From Sorangium cellulosum So0157-2 (GTDB lineage: Bacteria; Myxococcota_A; Polyangia; Polyangiales; Polyangiaceae), in the NCBI RefSeq assembly GCF_000418325.1, contig NC_021658.1, positions 11,732,001-11,796,000 on the forward strand: a DNA stretch of 64,000 nt, read 5' to 3'. Below are positions 41,301-47,501 of the stretch, piece after piece (position 1 is the stretch's first letter; every line of letters begins with the position of its first letter). The notes beneath the pieces were generated by a model. It had not been told where the DNA came from. It was given only the letters and a program-made list of their open reading frames with translations, and did no database searches. Position numbers and translations under genes: made by a program.

Positions 41301-42249
41301 CACCTCGCTCGACGACAACCCCGTATGGGAGTCGACGCAGCCCGACGTCGTGCTCAGCCCGTTGGTCGACGGCAGCCGCACCCTGCAGCAGGCGCTCGAC
41401 GCCCATTTCGGCGCGATCCGCATGGACGACGTGGCCGCCGTGCGCCAGGGCCGAGCGGTGAGAGGCAGTCCATCGAGGCAGCTCCTCGTCGATTCGGCCA
41501 ACAACACGCCTCGGGCGATCACGATTGCTCTGCAACGCGTGAACGTGGAGAACGAGAGCCGTATCGACGTCCCCGAGTGGCTCGACGTCAACGGCAGCTG
41601 GTACCGCCTGAACGTGGTCGTCAATCACCACGGGCGGACGAGGGACGCGGGGCACTACACCGCGATGACGCGCGACGCGGCGACGGGGCAGTGGCAGGTC
41701 CGCGACGACCGCGCGGTCTCCGACGCCGACCCGCGCGCGGCCGCCGAGCGCAGGGACCGCGGCTACCTGTTCACCTTCGAGCGCGTCGACGCGGCCAACG
41801 GGCCGGACGCGGCGGACGCGGCCGCGGCCGCGAGGATCGTCGGTACGCCGCTGGCGCCTCTCCCGAGCGCCCCGTCCGGCTCCGCCGCGACGAGCGGCGC
41901 TACCGAGCCCGAGGGCGGGGATCCGGCCGACCGGCTCGGCTCGTTCAGCCCCTGGAACGGCGCCTCCGAGGCGACACAGGGCCAGGAGACCCCGCGCGCG
42001 ACGGGCGCGCCGCCGGCTCTCGACACGGAGGCCGGCCCCGCGCGGATCGACGCCCTGGTGCGGACGCTGGTCGCGAAGAGCGGCGCGTGGTCCTCCCCGC
42101 GCACGCAGGCGGACAAGCAGGAGGCGATCGCGCTCGTGACCGAGCTCTTGCAGCAGCTCGGCATGGACGCGAAGGTCGTCGACAGGGCCGGCGAGCAAGG
42201 CAAGGACTCGCCCGATTCCGATCACTCCACCTGCACGTGCGTCCGTTGA
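34300..42249 (+). CDS. giant modular protein, C-terminal part with nucleotidyltransferase and USP domains
   Basis: 2649 residues if begun at ATG 34300. This start falls inside module A4, whose first part lies upstream of the TAG at 34147, so it is unlikely to be the natural N-terminus. Residues about 1-353 are the rest of A4; C3 400-757; a helical segment 822-930; an acidic Ser/Asp/Glu tract 966-1030; a PIN-like region 1261-1450; a poly(A)-polymerase/CCA-type nucleotidyltransferase head 1481-1634; a BECR-like region 2064-2177; a USP (C19) peptidase 2200-2499 with Cys2210 and His2452; and a partial C module at the end. The combination of deubiquitinase and nucleotidyltransferase suggests effectors against eukaryotic or competitor cells; this is inference. 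Confidence 0.75.
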   Translation: MNGGEAGKRFEGTLPAAVALSMEARHTTDPARREELKRLIDQGIVEEWSKTLEYTEPNDAATEAINKGAVLAPKPLLNTLTFTKGKVLSKDEVVKRHGQSLKVLKNIFHLLQEGAEIYDGASKSYVPVDNVPVAKLLSHGGRVNVQIPAGSAPYALMEHLGITDKNGKPTAGVFKRFVGTHHTSFEGGTLKEQGGQGAALLAKLDDTELYGINLAVGGLGLKDFNGDVILPDGAHGHMFLGYRPPKKNRPGALQIGMETTGPGAPSTVGYVHNWRSTEKTANPITSVGGLKLDKIGDASTKNARTVDLGKLGSDWAKTLKDRAERFEQDLKQRGKDALHELLGPRTQPPQELQDTQQRSGDGAPANVLAGYNPALDGESMAVDPLPHTGSAQVEPSPQRQGKTLDELLSALEKQSRAWSGPANDELRRQAADSLTGVLESLNVDRAIVDRLRELIENPASLSQSAFSSCGVTSALYTTLKGDLATTAHLVVALFTGRLLGRLAQAPGARELGAQPDPGRAVLSEDLDILRRTMTGEIPRALGQAPTRPLVNGLKTAGAKRGALTKGTDRQQLDRHLLDHLLSRGLVELLGQDAVAQHEKRTDGAKQPGVAAAQGDMLLSANSIASLMSDALGADVAVMSGGLSEGDVTRINETLRRTDRPGFAVATITNGKALWEAAKRRRDGGDTASHAPATVAPLGEDEAESRHHFAIDGEITVDGDAFIVPVQSWGQSFPIRVPKADMPRLFEVITLGTYPPPPAPAPGTSAEQKAPAHLAPRGPSGTAHDGADAADLLAGAPAKQDGASAARGPAAASGRPNPGSVQRMSSGLYQALQESVPQQRLNQAMHLVDDIIGARLLPQILDILPIEPAPAKRLAEEIVEKWLEFHPGVRQLPPGELQRQLAAHVEVVVRTLKRDQGLRAIGRDNDAEEEGNATGETPPAAAKTNDPQLPERSPDAPVDTNPPPGEPESDDESDSDESESDDESESDDEDESDSDDESDGDDESDGDDESESDDEDESDSDDASESEENPFGGLEIDLAPDVGKHKAEQREKQNHKQLKKPKREGPAQNAIPEWLWGVPPYEHLQNRLIERFDDDAVQRALTGLLATEKGSSSTLARFLNNRIKGAPEGKDPEAAFKRVLDGYRNAENRRLAFDVAKALGALDALEQRQGIDLAALREPPPPPQRGDEETPRAILKRAKEGRWVTTEELGVIQRSIGERAFAGMLARAMDKGKVANTRGIIEQLVRHAGRLSDPALSPPLTSTSLVVDSNLVADLLTPRDRLSPARRDIRDQLESLIRDQKITDLRLANINIGELFQHDDIIGSTFTTADGRELPWYGIRVDRSRRGAVARYDEGFEQLTRGSVGEKKGSADRSMLADAFFSERAGEGDATPVPHFATNDNGILTPLLHFAGIDAAERREKPFDKFVEEKTGGTAYFSPKVQGRELKAHAILTQRRQAPPAPESAAPARSQPIGASLLDTPVGSTLRVHDLISLISTSGFGVYFVGGAVRDALSGIEPRDVDLKTNMPMSRLEEALRREYPSLPVTTIPELGLLQVGGGDHVVDITAGDDTSAPGSFDVMADAQKRDFRMNAIYLDKDGYVVDPLDGIEDQLLGRLRFVADPGPDTTVEERQRAVVEHLHKAPWNLGRALKFYRRGYVLEPEILNALRDNAESIIDSMKKREAPLRDKSLFLHQTRVKSPEQLIETMEVLGFTRGAIRTLIPDEKAGRFDDESFAYDQDILPRWRDTPDNDARDYPLGVPEMKIDVATGRIYQYRFHALLPPQRPGQAPERVIIDVDLSDHNQPGHNAPHYHVYRWRDRDGKAKWDKKKNGFSDTGQPGRPPIDGDYYRGPQPWRFDEELDSDSDDFLADAERLITDANIDFTTIGDQIDLGGQVRLHRDRLRELHRRGQLGKLLTLVQNLNDGIAWSPRDQATADLSGSHRGQERLRFKPQLDQVEPFLRDSGIEDPRSIGIFAEGGQMRHDALLRLYDLVSGEVRPDLRRPAAAFALERAGSYNEFVERFEFYIASMQDNLSGADVEALWQAQRQAAQEAGAVGDVTLGDGDELRERLAAAASELRFESASTAAYHAKKHAADFLTPAELQTASQADVVRRYLDAARDVVRNATAIEARTDETGATNVVLWHGANKAIARVRPDGTAHLLTSYAHDRRDIAPAAASTPPAGTVAKSASRSGAPSSQVSNTGIENIGNSCFLSAGLTMLAHTDAYYDLFAPREGEDLDAAGPRLRAAVRPILEQIRAGTLVGAERMRALDEVLRDTGVLGASSRTTQQDPSEVLFRRLFERASLDTAGVTLAQRQRTDWRGVDLRETGETLRDRTSLDDNPVWESTQPDVVLSPLVDGSRTLQQALDAHFGAIRMDDVAAVRQGRAVRGSPSRQLLVDSANNTPRAITIALQRVNVENESRIDVPEWLDVNGSWYRLNVVVNHHGRTRDAGHYTAMTRDAATGQWQVRDDRAVSDADPRAAAERRDRGYLFTFERVDAANGPDAADAAAAARIVGTPLAPLPSAPSGSAATSGATEPEGGDPADRLGSFSPWNGASEATQGQETPRATGAPPALDTEAGPARIDALVRTLVAKSGAWSSPRTQADKQEAIALVTELLQQLGMDAKVVDRAGEQGKDSPDSDHSTCTCVR
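35500..36570 (+). repeat. module C, copy 3
   Basis: LDELLSALEKQSRAW to FEVITLGTYPP. Candidate Cys in SSCGVTSALY at 35704-35706 and His in SRHHFAIDGEI at 36415-36420, followed by PVQSWGQSF. The Cys, His and aromatic strand are kept in all three full copies. Confidence 0.6.
37195..37389 (+). repeat. acidic Ser/Asp/Glu repeat tract
   Basis: About 65 residues built of ESDDESDSDE-type units, encoded by repeating GACGACGAGTCG words, inside the C-terminal part of the giant frame. It resembles SD-repeat or calcium-binding spacers of surface proteins. It separates the repeated A/B/C modules from the set of single domains. Confidence 0.85.
38080..38650 (+). other. PIN-like nuclease region of giant protein
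   Basis: STSLVVDSNLVADLLTPRD resembles the first PIN strand with its Asp, IANINIGEL-like LANINIGELF the middle acidic position, and FATNDNGILTPLL the third Asp block. This is a weak but ordered match to PIN-domain ribonucleases. Confidence 0.4.
38740..39200 (+). other. CCA/poly(A)-polymerase-type nucleotidyltransferase head
   Basis: GVYFVGGAVRDALSG followed by EPRDVDLKT gives the Gly-Gly turn and the two catalytic Asp of class II tRNA nucleotidyltransferases. DAQKRDFRMNAIYLD and VVDPLDGIEDQLLGRLRFV match the family's RRDFTINA and VVDPxGGxxDLxxxxLR blocks. A housekeeping enzyme would not sit inside a giant array, so it may act as a toxin modifying RNA ends. Confidence 0.75.
40490..40830 (+). 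other. BECR-fold nuclease-like region
   Basis: AYHAKKHAADF followed by helices, a beta strand (VVLWHGANKAIARVRPDG) and TSYAHDRR resembles the HxxKH-type barnase/EndoU/colicin-E5/RelE-like toxins used as polymorphic toxin tips. The assignment is tentative and rests on this pattern alone. Confidence 0.4.
40896..41795 (+). other. USP-type (C19) deubiquitinase domain
   Basis: NTGIENIGNSCFLSAGLTML holds the USP Cys box (catalytic Cys codon 40927-40929). The His box is RDAGHYTAMTRD...WQVRDDRAVS with the His at 41653-41655, and the domain closes with RGYLFTFER. Spacing of about 240 residues is in the normal USP range. USP peptidases cleave ubiquitin or ubiquitin-like proteins, which bacteria of this type are not known to use generally. 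Confidence 0.8.
42030..42249 (+). repeat. truncated fourth module C at the end of giant frame
   Basis: ARIDALVRTLVAKSGAWSSP...KVVDR aligns with the first 50 residues of the C modules. Homology then fails and a short Cys-containing tail (HSTCTCVR) ends at TGA. The rest of C, with the Cys and His, is absent, so the array was cut here or its end has decayed. Confidence 0.65.
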
Positions 42250-42468
42250 TTCGCCCGCCCACGCCCGAGCCTTGCCGCTCGCCAGCGCTCGCGCGCTCTG
42301 CTGAGATCGCCCGCGCGCAGCGGTTGCGCGCCGAAGCGCACGCCGCGCGCTCGTCTCGGGGCTGGCGGCGCTCGTGGGCGCCGCCGAGGCGTGGGAGCAG
42401 GCGGCCGCGCTCGGTCCTCCGACGGGAGGTCCGCGCGGATCGCGGCAGCTCTGCTACAAGCAGCCGCC

Positions 42469-43068
42469 ATGGCCAGCACCGACGCGCAGCCCCCGAACAG
42501 CGACTACCTCGACCGGCTGATGCGGAGGAGCTCCTTCGAAGCGCTGTGGCCCTTGTTCGCGAAAGCGACCAGGCCCGCCAAGGAGATGACCGAGAGCTAC
42601 TCTGCGCTGTGTCATCTTCGGCCCCTCATGACCAAGGGCCGCCCGTGTCGCGTCATTCACGTCGGGGACGGGGCCCACGCGAGGACCGGGGCCCTCTTTT
42701 CGCTGAAGAGCGAGGCGGACAACATCAGCGTCGATCCGCTGCTCAACGAAGCCTTGGTGGAGGCGTGGCGCGACCGCTTCGGGGTCCGGCGCCTGGCGTG
42801 GCACAAGGCCAGCATCGACGACGTCGCGGATCAGCTCAACGCCCTGCCCCCGATGCCGGTGTTCGTGACGTTCGTCCACGCCCACGTGCACATGGACAGG
42901 GTGCTCGATCGGCTGCGCTGGGACGCGGCCTTCACCCTCGCGTGTTGCTTGCCCGGCCACCAGCTCACGCAGACGCGCGTACCGCTCGAGGAGGGCATCG
43001 ATCCGAGCGTGCTGTCCACGGGACGTCGGTACCAGGTGGTGGTGAATCCCGACGCCCCGGTGTCCTAG
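42469..43068 (+). CDS. hypothetical protein, Rossmann-like
   Basis: 199 residues from the ATG at 42469; the frame is open a little upstream without protein-like sequence. No ribosome site is evident. I do not recognise the family. The segment CRVIHVGDGAHARTGALF...NISVDPLLNEALVEAW (about residues 59-105) looks like a Rossmann Gly loop followed by an acidic strand end, as in degenerate methyltransferases, and VFVTFVHAHVHMD is a further conserved-looking block. There is no signal peptide or membrane span. It lies 220 bases after the giant frame on the same strand. It could be an immunity or accessory gene, but nothing in the sequence shows this. Confidence 0.6.
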   Translation: MASTDAQPPNSDYLDRLMRRSSFEALWPLFAKATRPAKEMTESYSALCHLRPLMTKGRPCRVIHVGDGAHARTGALFSLKSEADNISVDPLLNEALVEAWRDRFGVRRLAWHKASIDDVADQLNALPPMPVFVTFVHAHVHMDRVLDRLRWDAAFTLACCLPGHQLTQTRVPLEEGIDPSVLSTGRRYQVVVNPDAPVS

Positions 43069-43185
43069 CCTCTCCAGACCATTTGACGACAGAGCAGCGA
43101 GGACCGTGCGCGGGGCTGCCGCACCAGCTGTCCGGCTCGCGGCTGCGGCGCAGGCACCACCGCACCCACGACGAGGAAGATCCTT

Positions 43186-43632
43186 TTACTTCTTCAGCCA
43201 GGTCTGCGTCCTGCCGAGGAGGGAGATGCCCAGAAAGCCGCGCACCTTCAGCTTCTTCCCGCCCTCGATCGCCTCGAGCTTGCAGCTATAGGTCTCGCCG
43301 TTGTTCGGATCCAGGATCGTACCGTCATCGTACTCGTCGTCATCGCGGGCCATGTTCTTGATGATGACGAGCCCCACGAGGGGCTTGTTCTTGTCGGCGC
43401 CCTCACAGGCGGTGCAGAGCTTCGGCTTCCCCTTCGCGTCGAGCGGCTGCTTCAGGCTCACGATCCTGCCGAAGATCTTCCCGCCCTTCTCGTAGATCTC
43501 TACGACCGACTGCTCGACCCCCTGCTCATCGATCGTCCGCCACTGGCCGGTCACAGGGAGAGGATCCGCGAGCGCGAGCGAAGTGGCGAGGGAGCAACCC
43601 AAGGCCGCAAAAAGAGCCAAGAACCTCTTCAT
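43186..43632 (-). CDS. DUF2147 secreted protein
   Basis: 148 residues from the ATG at 43632, with an AAAGGAG site 10 bases upstream. A signal peptide (MKRFLALFAALGCSLATSLALA) is followed by the DUF2147 domain: GQWRTIDEQGVEQSVVEIYEKGGKIFGRIV, the paired Cys of LCTACEGAD, LVGLVIIKNM, the DPNNGETYSCKLEAIEGGKKLKVRGFLG core and a terminal GRTQTW. It is a periplasmic or secreted small beta-barrel-like protein of unknown function. It is a single gene convergent with the hypothetical upstream of it. Confidence 0.92.
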   Translation of the reverse strand: MKRFLALFAALGCSLATSLALADPLPVTGQWRTIDEQGVEQSVVEIYEKGGKIFGRIVSLKQPLDAKGKPKLCTACEGADKNKPLVGLVIIKNMARDDDEYDDGTILDPNNGETYSCKLEAIEGGKKLKVRGFLGISLLGRTQTWLKK

Positions 43633-44289
43633 GTCGTCAGAACTCCTTTCATCGGTCTGCGGAGCAACGGCGTTCGGCCCTGGCGCGGTGGACGCCATTT
43701 TTCCCCCGAGGGTACCGAGCGGGCTCGTGGAGCGCAACGGCGCCGTGCAGCGGGGCGCCGGGAGGTTTGGTGGCCAGCGAACAGTTCTTTCCAGGGGGCT
43801 GGCTCCCGCCGTGGTCAAGCTGCCCAGGGCCTGCACCTCGGCCGCGCGCGTCCGTCCTGCGCGGGTGCGATCTCGCCGACGGAGGCGGTCATGTAAGGTT
43901 CTCTATGTCGACCAGCGCGTGCAGCGTGGTCGTACGGCGGGACCGGTGATGCCACGAACCCTTCACCGCGGGCGATACGGCGGCGCAGGGCGCCCCGTTG
44001 GGCCACACCGGAGCCACCCTCGGCGGTGAAACAGGCGAAGCTCGCCGTGCGGCGACGGCTCTACCTTCCGGTCGCTCTCGGCAGTGTCGCGGCTACCGTG
44101 CCGGCGCTCGACGGATCGGCCTTCTTCGCCGCGCAGTCCATCTACCTCTTCTCCGGCAACGCCCCGAAAAATGCCTATCTCCGGGCCGTCGGTTCGCTGA
44201 ACCTGAAGAGCGGAGGGACGCTGGCCATGAGCCGCATCGTCCGCTCAGGCGCACGCGGGCCGCCTTGGCCGAGAGGACGAGCCGGTCTC
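43633..44289. other. 657-base gap, possible small gene remnant
   Basis: No firm gene. A plus-strand frame from GTG 44026 to about 44290 (KQAKLAVRRRLYLPVALGS..., then AFFAAQSIYLFSG) has GC-rich third positions typical of real genes here, but it has no recognisable family and runs antisense into the next gene. It may be a remnant. The rest holds the leader of the DUF2147 gene. Confidence 0.3.
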
Positions 44290-45834
44290 CTACTCAGGAA
44301 ACCGAAGCGTCTCGATCTGCGTGCCGTCCTCCCCCGTTACCATGCTGCCATCGTGGTTCCAGCTGATGCCGCCCTCGCCGGGCGGACCGAGCTCGTACTT
44401 GACGCCCTCGAGCGTGAGCTGGTCCTCGTCCAGGTAGGCGATGCCGATCGAGTCGCCGCCGCGCCCGGGGCCGCCATAGCCGCCGTCGCCTCCTCGGCCT
44501 CCTTCCCCGCCGCCACAGGACCAGGTGCCGTCTCCCAAGGCGCCGCCCGGTGCGCCTCGGCCGCCGTAGCCGCCCTCCTCGGGGAGCCCGCCGTCGCCGC
44601 CTGGCCCGGCGTCGAGCGTCTCGAGCAGGCTATCGCGCACCGTCAGCTTGGCGTGAAGCACGGCGATGCCGATGGTCGGCCGGCCGTTCCCGCCCCCTCG
44701 GCCGCCTCGACCGCCGCAGCCCCCTGCGCCGCCCGAGCCGCCGCCGGCGCCTCCCCTGGAGGCCACGCCGCACACGGCGAGCCCGCCGCGACGCCCGCCG
44801 CCCCCGCCGCCGCCCTGGCCCGGCGTACCGGGGCTGCCAGCGGCGGCCCAGTCGCCCTCCCATCCTGTCTCCGTGAGCCGCCCGATGCCCTCGCCAGGTA
44901 CGCCGATCACGCCCCACGAGCCGCTTTTCCCGGTGACGCCGTTGCTGCAACCACCGTCTGGCCGGTCGCCGAGTCCCCCTTTCCCATCGTGGCCGGGGTC
45001 CGGCTCGGATACCGGCTCGCCGTCCTCCCCATCTCCCGCGCCGTCGGGGAGGCCGTCGCCTCCCTTGCCGCCGACGCTCGGGATTCCGCCCTCGCACGGG
45101 TTCACCACCGCGGGCCCGCCCGCGACCGTGGCTGCGGAGCACACATCCCCGCCGTAGATGCCGTGCCCCCCAGCGGGTGCCCGATTGAACCCGGGCCACC
45201 CCTCGCCCTGGCCGCCCCCACCTCCGTACGATGCTCGGAGCTCGCCCTGGATGAACTCCACCGTGCTGCCTGACCGAACGAGCATTCCGATGTGGGCTTT
45301 GCTCAGGATGGTCATGTGGTCGATCGTGGAGACCCCGTCCGCCGCCCCGGTGTCGCCGGCGCCCGCCGGTTCGACGATCAGCGTGATGATTGGATCATAA
45401 CGGACGACGATGCCGGTTGTAACATCCTCACCAAAGCGTTCGAATGTTTGGCAATCAATGCCCCCGTAGAGGTCCACGCCGGACGGTAGGACCACGGCTC
45501 CTTCGAAGACGTCGTTGCACGCGAACACCCTTCCTCGACCGACACGCGCTAGCTCAATCGCGCGCAGGATAGAGCGGACCGGCTTGTTCTTCGTGCCTGG
45601 ATTCGCATCGTCGCCGCCAAAGAAGGACCCGGCGACAAATACGCCACAGCCGTCGGCCATCCGATCGGCCGCAAGGTGCTCGAGACAGACGGCTTCTGGC
45701 GGTGCTTCGCCCTCGCACGACGATGTGAGCGCACACGGCGGACCATCGGAATCGATGGGGCCTGGCGCGCTCTCGCAGCCAACCGTGGCGAGAGGAAGTG
45801 CTAGGAGCAGGACGATCGTACGTTTTGATATCAT
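44290..45834 (-). CDS. Gly-rich lipoprotein (PGRS-like), paralogue 2
   Basis: 514 residues from the ATG at 45834, with a GAGGA site 7 bases upstream. The signal ends in a lipobox (LATVGC). An N-terminal domain (about 55-190) has GVFVAGSFFGGDDANPGTKNKPVRSI, the DUF1565-type entry into a right-handed beta-helix, and LPSGVDLYGGIDC. Residues about 210-480 are Gly-rich collagen- or PGRS-like repeats with scattered Cys. It is paralogous to the next gene upstream (45870-47486) and forms the last gene of a three-gene operon with it and a PEGA protein. It is probably a lipid-anchored surface protein of unknown role. Confidence 0.8.
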   Translation of the reverse strand: MISKRTIVLLLALPLATVGCESAPGPIDSDGPPCALTSSCEGEAPPEAVCLEHLAADRMADGCGVFVAGSFFGGDDANPGTKNKPVRSILRAIELARVGRGRVFACNDVFEGAVVLPSGVDLYGGIDCQTFERFGEDVTTGIVVRYDPIITLIVEPAGAGDTGAADGVSTIDHMTILSKAHIGMLVRSGSTVEFIQGELRASYGGGGGQGEGWPGFNRAPAGGHGIYGGDVCSAATVAGGPAVVNPCEGGIPSVGGKGGDGLPDGAGDGEDGEPVSEPDPGHDGKGGLGDRPDGGCSNGVTGKSGSWGVIGVPGEGIGRLTETGWEGDWAAAGSPGTPGQGGGGGGGRRGGLAVCGVASRGGAGGGSGGAGGCGGRGGRGGGNGRPTIGIAVLHAKLTVRDSLLETLDAGPGGDGGLPEEGGYGGRGAPGGALGDGTWSCGGGEGGRGGDGGYGGPGRGGDSIGIAYLDEDQLTLEGVKYELGPPGEGGISWNHDGSMVTGEDGTQIETLRFPE

Positions 45835-45869
45835 CGGTATTCCTCGACGGCGGCGCCGCCGTGAGCGAC

Positions 45870-47486
45870 TCAACGGGGCGGCTCGTTTGCCGCACCGAAA
45901 CGATAGAGTGGGCCCGACGGGCCGGTCCCGCCGCTGCCCGCCTCGTCGCCTGGGCGGGCGTTTCCTGCATCCCCACCTTCTCCGGATTTGCCAATGTCGA
46001 TCGTCGTGCCGGGCCGGATGGCCAGATTGGGGACCACATACGCGATGCCGACGGCAGCCCCGCCGAGCCCGCCACCGGCATCACCGCCGCGGCCGCCGTC
46101 TCCTCCACGGCCGCCGGGACATGCGCCCCACATGTCGGTGCCAGTGAAGCCCCTTCCGCCGTGTTGACCCCATCGGCCGTAGCCGCCTGGTTGGCCCGTT
46201 CCACCGACTCCACCCTTGCCGCCGTTGCCCGCGATGATCTTCGTGGCCGTGAGTTCCAGCTCGGAGTCCTCCAGTGCGACGATGGCGATGCTCGCGCCGC
46301 CATAGCCGCCGCCCGAGCCTCCCTTTCCGCCGCAGCCCCCACTGCCCCCCGAGCCGCCGGCCGCACCGCTTTGGGGGCGAGCTACCGGGCACGCGACCAT
46401 GGGCCCACGCGACTTGCTGCCGCCTCCGCCGCCCCCTCCTTGCCCGACAGCACCCCTTTTCCCGTCCTCGCCACGAACACCTATCCATCCGTCGAAGGTG
46501 AGGTAGCCTGCACCGACCGCGCCGCCAGCGCGGCCACCGCTAGCGCCGTGCGCGCCGTCAGATCCAGCGGAGCAAATCTCGCTGCCCGCGCCGCGCCCCG
46601 CGCCCCCGAAGCTTTGCGGATTTTCCGCGGGCTCAGGCTGTCCTGGCGCTCCATCACCGCCGACGTCGAGTCCGCCTTCGCCGCCGTATCCGCTCGTCGA
46701 TTCGGTACCGTCGTCGCAGACCGTGACAACCGGAAGGGCGCCCACGGCGGCATCCGCTGTGCAAGCGGACGCGCCATCGTTCCCCTCCACGCCGTCCGTC
46801 GCCCGTTCCCGAGGCGCATCTTCTCCCGGCTCGCCGACCTTGCCGTTTCCCGCGACAATCTCGCTCGACACGACGTTCGCCTTGGCCCCCTGGCTCAGGA
46901 TCATCGCGATCGACGACTTGTGATCCATTGCCGAGGCGTCCGCTGCGATGACGCGCACACCGAAGATCGTTGACGTCGATGTCGCGTCCTTGCCCTCGAT
47001 CACCCGAAGCGGTGTCCCCCCCGGCGGGGCGATGGTCGTGAACTCATTCGGGCCAACCACCGACCACCCATACGACAACTCGCCGACGTCGCACAGACGC
47101 CCGCCCCAGAGGTCGACACCGGAGGGCAGCGTGATCGTCTCCTTGAACGTGTCGCCGCAAGCGTACACTCGCCGGGTTGGCACCTCGCTGTCGCCTCGCC
47201 CGTGCGCGGCGAGCCCGACCGCATGCTGAAGCGTCTTGACCGGCGCGCGCTTCGTGCCGGGGTTGTTGTCGTCGCCCAGCAGCTCACTGACGAACACCCC
47301 GCACATATCGAGCGCCGGCGCCGTCGCTGGGTGGCCATCACAGAGCGACTTGGGCGGTGATATGCAGATGCGTTCGTCATCGCAGCTATCGCCGTAGTAG
47401 CACCCGGAGAGACCGCCAGCGCTGACGGTGGAGAGGGCACCCAGCGCCAATAGCAGCCGCTTTTGTCGAAGATCTGGAAAGGGCAT
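45870..47486 (-). CDS. Gly-rich lipoprotein (PGRS-like), paralogue 1
   Basis: 538 residues from the ATG at 47486, just 15 bases after the PEGA/TPR gene and 35 bases before its paralogue. The signal peptide ends in the lipobox LSGC. The DUF1565-like entry is GVFVSELLGDDNNPGTKRAPVKTLQHAV, followed by LPSGVDLWGGRLC, then long Gly-rich repeats (about 220-520) including GGSGGSGGCGGKGGSGGG. The shared NPGT...PV(K/R)(T/S) and SGVDL(W/Y)GG words show a tandem duplication with the next gene. It is a putative beta-helix surface lipoprotein; function not known. Confidence 0.8.
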   Translation of the reverse strand: MPFPDLRQKRLLLALGALSTVSAGGLSGCYYGDSCDDERICISPPKSLCDGHPATAPALDMCGVFVSELLGDDNNPGTKRAPVKTLQHAVGLAAHGRGDSEVPTRRVYACGDTFKETITLPSGVDLWGGRLCDVGELSYGWSVVGPNEFTTIAPPGGTPLRVIEGKDATSTSTIFGVRVIAADASAMDHKSSIAMILSQGAKANVVSSEIVAGNGKVGEPGEDAPRERATDGVEGNDGASACTADAAVGALPVVTVCDDGTESTSGYGGEGGLDVGGDGAPGQPEPAENPQSFGGAGRGAGSEICSAGSDGAHGASGGRAGGAVGAGYLTFDGWIGVRGEDGKRGAVGQGGGGGGGSKSRGPMVACPVARPQSGAAGGSGGSGGCGGKGGSGGGYGGASIAIVALEDSELELTATKIIAGNGGKGGVGGTGQPGGYGRWGQHGGRGFTGTDMWGACPGGRGGDGGRGGDAGGGLGGAAVGIAYVVPNLAIRPGTTIDIGKSGEGGDAGNARPGDEAGSGGTGPSGPLYRFGAANEPPR

Positions 47487-47501
47487 GTCCGTGCTCCCTG
47501 A

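Larger units (their letters stand above)
19774..42249 (+). other. giant modular effector frame (about 7,490 codons) with four in-frame TAG codons
   Basis: The same frame stays open from the ATG at 19774 to TGA at 42249 except for TAG at 20779, 20953, 21127 and 34147. At all four the sister repeats have CAG for Gln, and coding continues without loss of frame or codon bias. The order is: Thr/Pro-rich N-terminus, seven 58-residue repeats, then A1-B1-C1-B2-A2-B3-A3-C2-A4-C3, then acidic tract, PIN-like, nucleotidyltransferase head, BECR-like, USP peptidase, partial C4. No signal peptide is visible. The layout fits a polymorphic or multi-effector toxin delivered by a specialised system, but no secretion or contractile-injection gene lies in the window. 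It could be a gene split in parts, a readthrough product, or a very young pseudogene. Confidence 0.7.

Noticed and set aside
19774..42249. Genome-wide reassignment of TAG as a sense codon
   Set aside because: In the same window TAG ends rtcR at its homologous C-terminus and also ends the SGNH lipoprotein gene and the MYXO-CTERM gene right after its tail. TAG works as a stop here, so only local suppression or decay remains.
42469..43068. Methyltransferase assignment
   Set aside because: Only a Gly-loop-like segment is present; the other SAM-binding motifs were not seen, so it is left as hypothetical.
44026..45273. Plus-strand frame of 415 codons from GTG 44026
   Set aside because: Most of it is antisense to the Gly-rich lipoprotein gene. 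Only the first 260 bases look protein-like and no family is recognised; kept as a possible remnant in the gap entry.
44290..47486. PE_PGRS proteins of mycobacteria
   Set aside because: The Gly-rich repeats are similar in style, but these proteins have lipoprotein signals and a DUF1565-type entry, not a PE domain.
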